From positions 11,521,310 through 11,585,309 of the forward strand of contig NC_072471.1 of assembly GCF_027596085.1 (NCBI RefSeq): 64,000 bases of DNA, written 5' to 3'. This DNA comes from Anoplopoma fimbria (Eukaryota; Chordata; Actinopteri; Perciformes; Anoplopomatidae). Both the position numbers and the translations under genes were made by a program. The notes under the pieces were generated by a model. That model had not been told where the DNA came from. It ran no database searches and worked only from the letters and a program-made list of their open reading frames with translations. This document shows, in pieces, positions 12,001 through 21,400 of this stretch. Every line of letters starts with the position of its first letter. The first letter of the stretch is position 1.

Positions 12001-14513
12001 GAACATTGGAAAAGTGCAAGTCTCCATTCAGAGCCTGGGACACTCGTTTATCCAGCGTTAGCTTTTGGAAGTCTGAAGAACGGGGAGGGACAGAGAGTTG
12101 GGCATGAAACAAAAAATAATTGTCAATATAAGTAGCTTATTTTTGACAGGTGGGGTCACCAAAGTCATTAGTGACTGAATGCTGAATGCACATGTACAGT
12201 GTGCAAATCCTTGGTCTGTCTATTCTATTGAATGAGAGATTCTTACGTCCTTGTGCTATGTGTGCAGTAATGTAAACATGCAAATGACTTACTATTATCC
12301 ATCCAGAAGATGACAGGAGGGGGCAGCCCTGCAGGGGGTCGGCACTGCAGCACCAGGGAGACCCCCATCTGCACCACGATTGCCTCATTTCTCTCCTTTG
12401 ACCACAAGGGGGACCCTGTGAGTCACATAAACATCAAATAAAGGCACTGGAGGCTCCCTGTACAGTAGCTTCTTACATAGTATGGATCACATGGATTCAT
12501 ATTTGCAAAAGCAATGAGATTGAGCATTTTGTGGAAGCTGTATACTAGGAATTAAAGTCTTATTCCAAAACAAAATTAGGCTCAAGTCTTTAGAATATAT
12601 TATAATTTATGAAAACCAATGGAAATAATGTCATTGAACATAATCAGAAGCCTTACTTGACTGTCTGATGACAATGTTGTTGGATACAGCGGTGCCATGC
12701 TCATTGTGTGCCGTACACTGGTACGTTCCCTCATAGGCCTCAGCCTTTTCCCCGCTGATGTCAATGACAAGAGTTCCTGAACCGGGCTTCATCAGGACTT
12801 TGGAGTCTTTCTCGACATCAAAGTGGGTCCCGTTTCTTGTCCACGAAAAGCTAGGATCAACAAGAACAATAACTGTCAGTTGATTTTTTCTTTTTAGGTT
12901 AGGTGCCACAAGGAAACCCAAAGAAGAGGAAATGACACAGTTATAGCCTGTTTTTTTTTTTAAATCACCACATATGCATTGTGGTCTATTCATGCAGACT
13001 GATTGTAATCAATGATCTCGTTGCAGGGAGTTTGGCGGAATCTAAGTTGATTGAGGGGCAGGTGGGAAATCTAAACTGTATGTAATTCACACAGCCAGGT
13101 GTTTTTCTCAAATGGTCTCTATGACAACAGTTGCTATGCCAATTTTTATTTCCACACTGCTCCAGGTTAAGCTACCCTCAGAAAGCAATCTTCAATTTCA
13201 CAGAGAGGACCATAAAAGTGAATGGAAATCAGCTTGCTCTTAATTGCTGAAACTCGTATAATTTCACAAGCTTTTGGCCCTCAATTACACTGTTAACTCA
13301 AAAAAGCAACCAGGGAAATATGCTAGCGTAGTTTGTGACTTGGATTGATAAACGAGCATCAATGGGATGTGAGGAGTGGTTGTCTCACCTGGGATGAGGC
13401 TTCCCCTTGGCCTCACAGTGGATGACAATGTTCTCCCGCGGATCAAAGATGTAATCCTTCGGGGACTGTAGCGTTATAGTGGGGGTTGGGGCACTGGAGG
13501 AACATAAATAGAAGCATAGGTCAGACACATAGAGTGAAAACTTAACATAGCACACTGAATCACAGCATCCAGCATATGCAAGCAACATGCAAGGAGCATT
13601 CACACAATCAGGTGTAACACCATCCTGAGCTGCAAACTGCTATCTGTTCTGATAACGTCTTACCAGTCCGTGATCCGACATAAACCAAGCACCACTCCAA
13701 AACAAGCAAGTCACTTCACACAGTAACGGTGTTAAGATAACTGCATGCACATCTAACATTGCTAGAACACACAAACGCAAGATAAGTTTTAAGTGCAAGA
13801 ACTCAACACAGCAGGTTTTTAAACAACTTACATCCTTCCAGAACTTTAGCTTTTTGTCCAGCGTGACACGCCGTACCAAAGTGATAGAATATTGAGGAAA
13901 GGTGTTAGTTTTTGCAAGGAGTAAGGAACAGGTCCAGGTGAAATAGTTCAAGTACTTTTATGCATTTTATTGAGCCTGCCTGAAGTCTGCTAGAGATATG
14001 ATTTCGCTTCTTTTTTGGGGGGAATACTTCTATGGCTTCAGTTTAATTAAGCAGGTGCAACCAATGCAAGAAAAGTAGTTAAAGACATCATAATTTCCCA
14101 CAGGATGTGTGATATATAAAAGGAGACAGAGTTCTTCAGAATTGCATTTCATAACAAAAAAAGCAAACATGATTTCATGCTGAAACGTGCAAAGAGGAAA
14201 ACAGTAAACTGCTGCTCAATCTGCAGATGCTGTAAAACCCACTTAAGTGGTCCGTAGAAGCTGTAATGTTCTTCATTTTGCACCACAATATACAGGTTGA
14301 GTGTCATTTTCATTACAATTCTCCATAGAGCTTGATGGAAGTGGAATGAAAAGTTTTCAGAATTTACTATTGTAGAAACTACATACAACATTACGAATGT
14401 GACATTGATGGGGACTTACGATCAAGAGGCACCTCCAGTGCTGAGGTCATGTGACTCAAGAGTATCAATAGCACGGCTCCGAAGCCCGGCACCCACTTCC
14501 TGCTCCTGTCCAT
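4622..14513 (-). CDS. nrcam: NrCAM-like neuronal cell adhesion molecule, 5' part (gene span)
   Basis: L1-family single-pass adhesion receptor: the extracellular part binds axonal ligands in cis and trans, and the cytoplasmic tail (outside the window) binds ankyrin. In transcript order, 21 exons are seen at 14513-14420 (coding), 13849-13832, 13493-13389, 12850-12657, 12415-12293, 12072-11902, 11430-11374, 10417-10306, 10160-9976, 9641-9510, 9218-9075, 8938-8827, 8518-8352, 8221-8077, 7949-7825, 7374-7345, 6559-6458, 6216-6019, 5924-5854, 5745-5520 and 4737-4622. All have AG/GT borders, and phases agree throughout except one base in exon 3. They encode about 875 residues: signal peptide, Ig1-Ig6, Fn1, Fn2 and the start of Fn3. 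NrCAM rather than L1, CHL1 or neurofascin is chosen for phrases such as [18 protein letters not shown] and [12 protein letters not shown]. FnIII 3-5, the membrane segment and the tail lie left of the window. Confidence 0.93.
4738..5519 (-). repeat. nrcam intron with an old dispersed fish repeat (about 5265-5500)
   Basis: The part around 5380-5500 includes caagtttcatgaaaatcgg and a following a/c-rich end, a phrase recurrent in fish intron repeats that I recognise but cannot name with certainty. It ends about 20 bp from the donor of exon 5520-5745. The remainder (4738-5264) is plain AT-rich sequence. Confidence 0.5.
5520..5745 (-). CDS. nrcam: nrcam exon: Fn2 second part
   Basis: Reads [20 protein letters not shown], then [20 protein letters not shown] and VVIGYSGED. 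226 bp. Just beyond its donor (GACT|GTGAGT) the intron runs into an old dispersed repeat. Confidence 0.94.
5854..5924 (-). CDS. nrcam: nrcam exon: Fn2 first part
   Basis: Reads [20 protein letters not shown], then ISWK. 71 bp, ending in phase 0 at a GTAAGC donor. Confidence 0.92.
6019..6216 (-). CDS. nrcam: nrcam exon: Fn1 second half
   Basis: Reads [20 protein letters not shown], then [20 protein letters not shown], the F-strand Tyr and Arg-Val pattern of Fn-III. 198 bp; acceptor CCCCAG, donor GCAG|GTGATC. Confidence 0.92.
6458..6559 (-). CDS. nrcam: nrcam exon: Fn1 first half
   Basis: Reads [20 protein letters not shown], then [14 protein letters not shown], with the first conserved Trp of a fibronectin-III domain. 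102 bp; donor GTATGA is weak, but the phase fits the next exon exactly. Confidence 0.9.
6959..7084. repeat. Imperfect inverted repeat in an nrcam intron
   Basis: Left arm 6959-6996 (with acacaggtgtttt and ctgattagac) is matched in reverse complement by right arm 7043-7084 (with gtctaatcag and aaacacctgtgt), leaving a loop of about 46 bases. This is typical of a small MITE or of a hairpin-forming transcript. Confidence 0.7.
7345..7374 (-). CDS. nrcam: nrcam 30-nt microexon, Ig6-Fn1 linker
   Basis: Thirty bases between a CTTTCTCAG acceptor and GTAAAC donor. In phase they read [10 protein letters not shown], matching the Pro-rich APTPTPAPVYD linker of mammalian NRCAM that lies between the last Ig and the first Fn domain. 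Skipping it keeps the frame. Confidence 0.86.
7825..7949 (-). CDS. nrcam: nrcam exon: Ig6 second half
   Basis: Reads [19 protein letters not shown], then [19 protein letters not shown], with the second cysteine of Ig6. 125 bp; donor GTAG|GTACGT. Confidence 0.92.
8077..8221 (-). CDS. nrcam: nrcam exon: Ig6 first half
   Basis: Reads [19 protein letters not shown], then [11 protein letters not shown] and [12 protein letters not shown]. 145 bp with the first cysteine and core Trp of Ig6; donor GGGAG|GTACAA. Confidence 0.92.
8352..8518 (-). CDS. nrcam: nrcam exon: Ig5 second half
   Basis: Reads [19 protein letters not shown], then [20 protein letters not shown]. 167 bp. The donor AAAG|GTCAGA is weaker than the others in this gene, but phase and homology demand it. 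Confidence 0.91.
8827..8938 (-). CDS. nrcam: nrcam exon: Ig5 first half
   Basis: Reads [20 protein letters not shown], then [15 protein letters not shown], with the first cysteine and core Trp of Ig5. 112 bp; donor ATG|GTAAGA. Confidence 0.92.
9012..9049. repeat. (TA)n microsatellite
   Basis: An uninterrupted TA run of about 38 bp in the nrcam intron close to the donor of exon 9075-9218. Confidence 0.95.
9075..9218 (-). CDS. nrcam: nrcam exon: Ig4 second half
   Basis: Reads [20 protein letters not shown], then [20 protein letters not shown], almost identical to vertebrate NrCAM. 144 bp. A (TA)n tract (9012-9049) lies only about 25 bp beyond its donor. Confidence 0.94.
9510..9641 (-). CDS. 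nrcam: nrcam exon: Ig4 first half
   Basis: Reads [19 protein letters not shown], then [20 protein letters not shown]. 132 bp with the first Ig4 cysteine and core Trp; NET is a possible N-glycan site. Confidence 0.93.
9821..9862. repeat. Short degenerate tandem repeat
   Basis: The unit ctttccacaaat / ctttccaat / ctttccagt recurs four times in an nrcam intron. On the sense (minus) strand it is purine-rich. Confidence 0.7.
9976..10160 (-). CDS. nrcam: nrcam exon: Ig3 second half
   Basis: Reads [20 protein letters not shown], then [20 protein letters not shown], with the core Trp and second cysteine of Ig3. 185 bp; donor AAAG|GTAATC. Confidence 0.92.
10306..10417 (-). CDS. nrcam: nrcam exon: Ig3 first half
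   Basis: Reads [20 protein letters not shown], then [15 protein letters not shown] with the first Ig3 cysteine. 112 bp; acceptor TTCAG, donor CTT|GTAAGT. Confidence 0.9.
10711..10724. promoter_or_regulatory. RFX X-box-like palindrome in an nrcam intron
   Basis: GTTGCTATGGCAAC differs at one base from the ideal X-box palindrome GTTGCCATGGCAAC bound by RFX factors. Seen in the sequence; binding is inferred. Confidence 0.4.
11374..11430 (-). CDS. nrcam: nrcam 57-nt cassette exon between Ig2 and Ig3
   Basis: Nineteen codons reading [19 protein letters not shown], aligned with the SVDELNDTIAANLSDTEFYG linker of mammalian NRCAM. It contains two N-glycosylation sequons (NET, NVT). The length is a multiple of three and both borders have the same phase, so it can be included or skipped. 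Confidence 0.88.
11902..12072 (-). CDS. nrcam: nrcam exon: Ig2 second half
   Basis: Reads [20 protein letters not shown], then [18 protein letters not shown], with the second Ig2 cysteine and the highly conserved QQKQPISV strand. 171 bp; donor GACA|GTAAGT. Confidence 0.93.
12293..12415 (-). CDS. nrcam: nrcam exon: Ig2 first half
   Basis: Reads [17 protein letters not shown], then [19 protein letters not shown], containing the first Ig2 cysteine and the core Trp. 123 bp; donor ATA|GTAAGT. Confidence 0.92.
12657..12850 (-). CDS. nrcam: nrcam exon: Ig1 second half
   Basis: Reads [19 protein letters not shown], then [11 protein letters not shown] and [20 protein letters not shown], which supplies the core Trp and the second cysteine of Ig1. 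Acceptor CCTAG; donor CAA|GTAAGG. 194 bp. Confidence 0.92.
13389..13493 (-). CDS. nrcam: nrcam exon: Ig1 first half (one base short)
   Basis: Encodes [18 protein letters not shown], then [11 protein letters not shown] with the first Ig1 cysteine; donor CCCAG|GTGAGA. The exon is 105 bp, whereas its phase partners need 106. The missing base falls in the C-run (ggggg at 13481-13485 on the plus strand) near the exon start, because the residues before and after it match NrCAM in two different frames. Confidence 0.88.
13832..13849 (-). CDS. nrcam: nrcam 18-nt microexon between signal peptide and Ig1
   Basis: Eighteen bases between AG and GTAAGT that, joined to the previous GATC, read DPKVLEG, close to DPKLLED at this place in mammalian NRCAM. 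The length is a multiple of three, so it can be skipped without changing frame. The polypyrimidine tract is weak, as expected of a regulated microexon. Confidence 0.72.
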
Positions 14514-14600
14514 GGTCAGGTGTGTCAGGATGAAAACCCTTTGTCCAGATTCAACAACACGATCAGGCCGGTCAACAGAGTGCTGCAGTCTGGATTAACA
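14420..14600 (-). CDS. nrcam: nrcam exon: 5'UTR end, start codon and signal peptide
   Basis: ATG at 14513 (reading down) opens [11 protein letters not shown], then a hydrophobic run [13 protein letters not shown], a good signal peptide, followed by LEVPLD, the conserved mature N terminus of NrCAM. The donor is GATC|GTAAG at 14420/14419. The 5' border at 14600 follows a CCTCTGCAG acceptor, so bases 14514-14600 are 5'UTR and more 5'UTR exons must lie upstream. Confidence 0.88.
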
Positions 14601-15832
14601 CTGCAGAGGGGTACAAAAAAGGAGAAAAGATAACTACATGGGTCAGTAAAACTGTTTGTTTTGGTTTTATTTAATGGATGTATCCAGACTACATGACTAC
14701 CAAGCCTCAAAATGTACAATGTATATAAGATCAGTACATCAAAATGAAAGATTTGGGTACACACAGAATATTTAGTCTGAACCACAGTGGAATGTTTACT
14801 TTGCAAGTTCATCATCCAAACTAGGGTCTGTAAGTCACAGATCACAAGTGGCTTGTCTGCTGGATAGCCTGCCATCCTGTCTTCCTGCCAACAGAAGGCA
14901 GGAGGGAAAGTCCAAACAAACTTAACTCAGTATTTGTAACTTAAACAACTTAAGCACTTGTCAGTCCTATATTCTACAAATAAGAAACAGACTTGTATGT
15001 TTAGGCATTCTTCATAGAGATATTTGGTCATTAGTTCTCGAGACGAGATAGCCACTGATGGCTAGAACATCCCTTGTGCACCACCGAGATGCCCCGTCTT
15101 CCACGTGTTTGCCTGTAAACATATGGCATGTGAGTGCGCTCGGCCGGAACAATCACAACTCTGCTCCGGATATAGCTGCACATGGATTGGCACATGCATG
15201 TGCAAACCCACCGCATTAGTGAAAGCATCCCTGTCAATGTGTCACATGTATCAAGTTATACATGAGTGCAGGCCCATGAGCGCTAGCTTCTGTTGCGTGG
15301 TCCATAAGAAAGAGACACAGTTTGAGCAGTCACACATAGTGCGCATTGAACCATGTTGGAATTAAAGGGCTTTTATTAACTGCACCATGGGGAGCAGAAA
15401 ATGTTTGTTTTTCCCCTTTTTATGTGCTCTGTCTTGCAGTGCGTGAGCCTCCGTCACATGTACATTAGTCGGCAATAATTTATTGGCATAGTGGTATTAT
15501 ATCACTGCACCAATGGCGTCAAGATACTGCTGTGCATATATTGTGGTTGATGAATGTCTTGGTCTTCTACACAATAGCACATTTTTTTATGTTTTGACAG
15601 ATAAGACATTAATTATAAGGTGCAGGCCGAAACAGATTTATTTCTATTGCAAGAGCCGGTTGAATCACAGAAGCCAAAGGGTGACACAGTAAATCCTGTC
15701 AGCAGACTGAGATAGGTGCAGCAGTGTGCTGCTGTCAGGTAAATGGCTCAGTCCATCCTGACATCTTTATTATTCATGACTAGCACATGCATCTTTGCAC
15801 ATGGACACACAAACATGTGAATGCACAAGAAG

Positions 15833-15943
15833 AACACACACACACACACACACATTACATTACATTACATTACAGTCATTTAGCAGACGCTTTTATCCAA
15901 AGCGACTTACAGGAAGTGTATTCAACATAGGTATTCAAGAGAA

Positions 15944-16034
<91 letters not shown>
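15833..16034. repeat. Two CA microsatellites flanking a fish repeat core
   Basis: (AC)n at 15833-15854, then four tacat units and a core with agcagacgcttttatccaaa (15879-15898), then (AC)n at 15946-16034. The core is a frequent dispersed motif in teleost genomes; its class is not assigned here. Confidence 0.8.
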
Positions 16035-16036
<2 letters not shown>

Positions 16037-16531
16037 GGGTTGAAGTCTTCAGAGGCATTTGAAGGTGAAACTATCAAGCTCACTGTTAGATTCAGGCCCG
16101 GTACGTCTCGACTCTGCTGGAGAGGAAGCATGTCTGATGACATAGGGCGAGCGTGGTAATGAGCACACACACACAGAGAGAGAGTAGTGTGTCAGATTGT
16201 ATCTCGCTGAGCTAGTCAGAGTGTGTGAGCTAATACAACCTCAGGACACAGCTAATTACGCCGACACGTCCTATTGGATATTACTCTCACTAGCTAATCA
16301 AGAGGGAAGACAACAGAGAGAGAGAGAATGTTTTGCACTCAATGCATTACATGCAGGCCATGCATGCTAAATCTTCTAATCTCATTGTGAAAAAGGCAAT
16401 GTGGTATCATGCAAATGTAATAGCCCATCTCCAGATTAATTACATAATGCTCCATTCCGCTGCATCAGAGATGGCCTCCCCCATAGCAACAGTCGTATAT
16501 TAAACCATGCTGGACTTCTGGACATTTTTTA

Positions 16532-16563
16532 CTCCAGAGAGAGAGAGAGAGTGAGAGAGAGAG
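16532..16563. repeat. (GA)n tract
   Basis: An almost perfect GA dinucleotide run of about 32 bp in non-coding DNA. Confidence 0.85.
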
Positions 16564-18354
16564 AAGCCCATTCACCTGGTAGCACTGCTTTTTGTGTAAA
16601 AGTATTGAGTGACAAAAGGGAGAAGAAGAGATGGATTATGGAAATTGAAGAATGTTGAAATCTGATGAAGACGTTCAAAACATTACAGAGGATGGGGAGG
16701 AATGGGACACTCAAGTTCTATAGTTCTATAGGGGAGAGAGTGATAGGGAAAGTGTGAAAGAAGAAATGCTGCATCAATTGCTTCACACGTCTTGTCCTTT
16801 TGAAGTAAGGCCCGACCAATTCTGGATTTTTCAGACCTACAGTATATGAATTTTTGAGAGATTTTAGTTTGTGATTTAAATCATTGGTTTGTAAAATATA
16901 TTTTTTAAATTGACAGTTGAGACCATTACTTCTCGTACAGATTAAACAATTGAGATGTATGATGTTAATCATAGTAGTTATATTTTGTTATCAGTGGACA
17001 GCCTCAGGCTATCTCTTTCCCATTGTCCAGCCTTTGTACCACACTCAACAACTTCTCATCAAAAACAAACTTGGCAAGAAAGCTCTAGTGTTTTCCTGCC
17101 ACTGGTTTTACCCTTGAGCTAAGCTAACCAGCAACTAATATACAAAATAATAATAATAATAAAACAACAACATGGAAATATAACTGTCTGTCTGTTTAAA
17201 GCCAGACCTGGGTCACATCTCCAGATAGGCAGTGAGTGATTATCTCCCTGGGGGTAAAAACTAAAATTAAAATCTGTAGACAACACAGATGACTCCCCAA
17301 GCCCGGACACAAACAGAAAACAGACACATACATAAAATAAACTGCCATCTGCAAATGTCAACATCTCCATATTTCAACAGCTAGGATGTCACTAAGTGTT
17401 AACTGGCACAGATATTATCCAACGAAAGACCCTGAAAAAAGGTCACAGGTCACAGAAAATAACAAAGATGATAACAAAGAGGACTCACAGGAGGATGAAT
17501 GGGATGACTTTTTGGCTAGTGGGCAGGTCACCTCTCATCCTCCTCTTTCCTTCTCTTCTCTGACTCAGTGGTCAAAGCCCAGAGGTCAAATAGATGCCCT
17601 CCAGCTCTGCCTTCCCATCTTGATTACTTGATTGTCTTTTTTTCCATTCCTGTCTTCTTTCCTTCACGCCATTTTTTTTTTTTTTGCCATCCATGCAGAG
17701 TGTTCTGGTTGTCAAACTGACATTGCTTATTTAGGTCTCAATGTTACATTTGAACGACTGAATAGGAAAGTGTTAAGTGGATGTTTTAAAAGTATATTTT
17801 AATGGATTATAACAGTAGCATCCACTAGCCAATACTACATCTCTGCCCTCAAAAAGTCAAACACTTATTCTCACACATTCTACCAAAGGATGATGCCTTC
17901 TGACGACCCTTTCAAGCTTAACAGGGCGAGTTTCCAACGATATACTAGGAGTCTTCATTAATGGATGAGTCAATGTTGCTTGCTGCCATACAGACCATAA
18001 AACCGTGCCACGTGACCGTTATGTAAGTGCTTATAAAATTGTAATTCAGTGGTGAGGTCGTACGGCAGCTATGCTTTTGATTTAATCCACTTTCTGTTCG
18101 CATTCCCACCACACACTGACTTTCCGTAACCTTGATCTATTCCATTTTATGCGTTGTGCATTTGGACTCAGCTGAGCACTCAACACTTAATAAAAGGCTA
18201 TATTGAAAACTAAATGACTGTAGATTAAACGGACAGTTGTTTAAATGATGACAGTGGCTTACTTTAAATATTGGACAGGAATAATTTACAGGAATGCCAT
18301 GTACTTTACCCACATACTTATTAAATGTATTTGTTGATCTTAAATTTAACAAAT

Positions 18355-18440
18355 CTCATGAGAGTGGTATCGATCTTCTCATCTAAGAATGCTATCAGGC
18401 ATATCTTATCCCCAAAATGTTAGATTATTCCTTTAAAACA
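18355..18440 (+). repeat. Fragment of a dispersed fish repeat, copy A
   Basis: Has ctcatgagagtggtatcgat, cttctcatcta and ttattcctttaa, which align with 27725-27800. The two share the end of the same repeat, of the type often carrying gctaagctaagct in fish. Confidence 0.55.
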
Positions 18441-21400
18441 ACCTATTTTTTTAACCCAGTATGTCAAAGTTTTGCATTTTTCTATATTGCAACTCTTGCC
18501 GTGAACCGTTTTGGCTCTTTGGTAACATGATGACTTGTTGTAGAAGCTATGTAATCACGGTTAAAACCAACATGTCCATTCAGCTATTTGTGTTGCGCTA
18601 ACTAGTATTTGCTTTTCCTAAGTCCGTAGCGATGAGAAAGGACTGACAATATATTTGTTATTTAATACATAACCAGAGCGAACAATTCTCAAGCTACAAA
18701 GAATGACGTGAAAGATGCTGACATAGACCCAACAGGCTTCCTGCCTCTGTTGGCAAACCCTGAAGCAACGTGCTAAGTTGGTCACTCCACAGCCTTCAGT
18801 CACACTGAGAGACACTGAGGCATGACAGTCTGACTAGACAGATGAGGGGGGGGAGGCAAACGGGGAATGGGGTGAAAACACAGTCATATGTAGTCACATC
18901 AGATTCCGGTAACAGAGATATTTCTAAGGCAACAGACTCTGAGTAGAACCGCTTCCAGCCAGACTTGCCTGGAGTGGATGCTCTCATCTGTAGCTCGGTA
19001 CACGGACAAATCACGATTTGGACATAAACACAGTGATGCCACAATGACCGTTTTGTAAAGTAAAACTTACACTCTGACAAGATATTAAATCTAACATCAG
19101 TTGTATTTTCATATCAAGCTGAAATTCTACTCCTTTGGGCAGAGATGCAGCACATTCATCATAACACACTAACCAGACTACGCTGAACTACAATGGCCTC
19201 CATACAGTCTGGAGTGTCTCCAGTAACCAGGTCACTAGAATTGGAGCTGTGAGCCATGAGAGTCTCCACAAACAAAAAATGTGAAGTCACTGTAACTGCC
19301 ACTTCATTGCTGACATTTGTGAGAGCAACATTTTACACTTTTGATAGGGGAAACATGCATCTGAACTTCTTTGAAAACCCCCTGAAATCTGTGACAAAAA
19401 CTAAATCGAAATATTACCAGTAGTTTAATCCAAAAAACAAACTACCTCAAAGTAAACAAATAGCGGGACAGAAATAAGAGACATCCTGTTATAAACAAAT
19501 AACCAAAACTGTACAGATAATTGCTTATAACATCAAGGAAATGCCTTTGTGCAACATCTCACCTTAATGAGAACTTAAGGACTTGCAGTATTCTAGAAAC
19601 CTATCCTACAATCATGTGAAAAATAGGTTCTTGTGTATGTCTGGCAGGGAATATTCTCTTTTTCTTTTAGTATGGGCAGCTTTAGCCATCAATGCTGCTA
19701 TATTTTAGAGACTAAACAGAACGGCTACGGGTGACTTCAGTTGTTATAAGTGGTAACTAATTCTTGAAAGTGTTCTTTTAGCCTTGATTTTGGTCCCATC
19801 CAATTCCTCCAATAAATATCTGGCTCTTCAGCCGCTAAACCCTCTTCTATGTTCACCAGTTACTCGTTAACTTTAACTGTAGTTTGGTGCTAAACATTAT
19901 AGCCTTTTTCCTGCTGTTGCTAAAAAATACCTAATGAGAGCAGTGAGTGAAAACCAAAACAGTAAAGTTGCGGGCCACAAATACAAAAATAATATACTCC
20001 GTACAGCTAAGCGGAACGGTAGAGTCTAGTGAAACTTAACTATAGCAGCTTTAAATTAATACACATATGAATAAGACACAGGCTAAGGTCTGGGCTTGAA
20101 CACACGTCTAGTGTCTGTAGAGAAGGAATACAAAATGTTGAGCAATGCTAGTGTATTCCAGACAGAGATGTATTTGACACCAGGAGAAACACAAAGACAT
20201 GCCGACATACCAGTTCTCTCTGTAAACACATGAAGAAAGGGCTGACCCTGCGTAGAAAACCCAACCTGCTATCTCTCCTTGTCTATATATCTGTCAATTT
20301 GATAACTTTATTGGCCGACTGATCTGTCTCTGGTTCCTCTCTGTCTGTCTCCCTCCATGACAAACCCCCATCAAGCGACCATGAACAAAGCCCATTGTAA
20401 GGGGAGAAAATGGCTTTACTTCTTTGGGGCAAAGCCTTGACTGGACTATTTTGATCTAAAAGGAAAACAAGAGGTAGCGGTGACTCCCCTATCCGTCTTG
20501 ATAAGTGGGCCACTATTCATGCATGTTTCATATCTTTTTACCAAGCTAAGTATTATTTACTAAAGAACATTTGTGCTGCAGACAAAAGGTGGATACTGTT
20601 ACACTTTCCTTAACTTTCAATGTAAGAAGAATAAACATTATATGAGGGATAGGAATAAAGTACTCTCGAGCTTAAGTGAAGCTATACAGTGTGTTATGAA
20701 AGGTATATATCTGTTTAAAAAACACTTGACACTGGGAAATGCAGAGGTGAGGTTTTGGGTTTATAGTCAAAAAAGAAAATAACTTCTAGTGAGGGCGACG
20801 TAATGGCATACCTGCATTAATGGTTTTATTTTCAAGGAAATACACACACAATGCACCAAATATGTCCACGGATCAGTTTGTGCATTTGAGTCCTTTTTAC
20901 CTACTATTTTTTATCAAAAGCACAAGAATTACAGACAGTAAGCAGTTTAACTGTTACTCAAAAGCACTTCCGCCAGGTTTCCTTGTTAATATTGAAACCA
21001 GCAGCTCTTCAGTTACAGAATAAAACTGCTTAATTTAAGATCGCCTCATAATTTACCTGCTGACTTCATCCGGAAGCTGTCCGCTACACTGGAAGTTATT
21101 TTAAGAGGAGCTTTCACTACACTAACACCACTTCTTTGCAGTGAAAGGACAGTCTCTTTGTCTCCAATAGCCCCCAAACCCCATTACAAACTGCCACCTA
21201 ATCAGTTCAAACTATCTCATCCTCTTTTTGCATGTGCACACATACACACAGAGGGCCTTCCCTTTTTTGGGGTCAGTTTTTCTAGCAACATCCGCAGAAT
21301 CCCCCAGCGCCTGCTTTTCTCTGAGGCTTTGTGAAGTGCTGATGGTCAGCATACCCCCACCCAACACCATCCGTAACTCTACAACCACACCATGGGGGCT

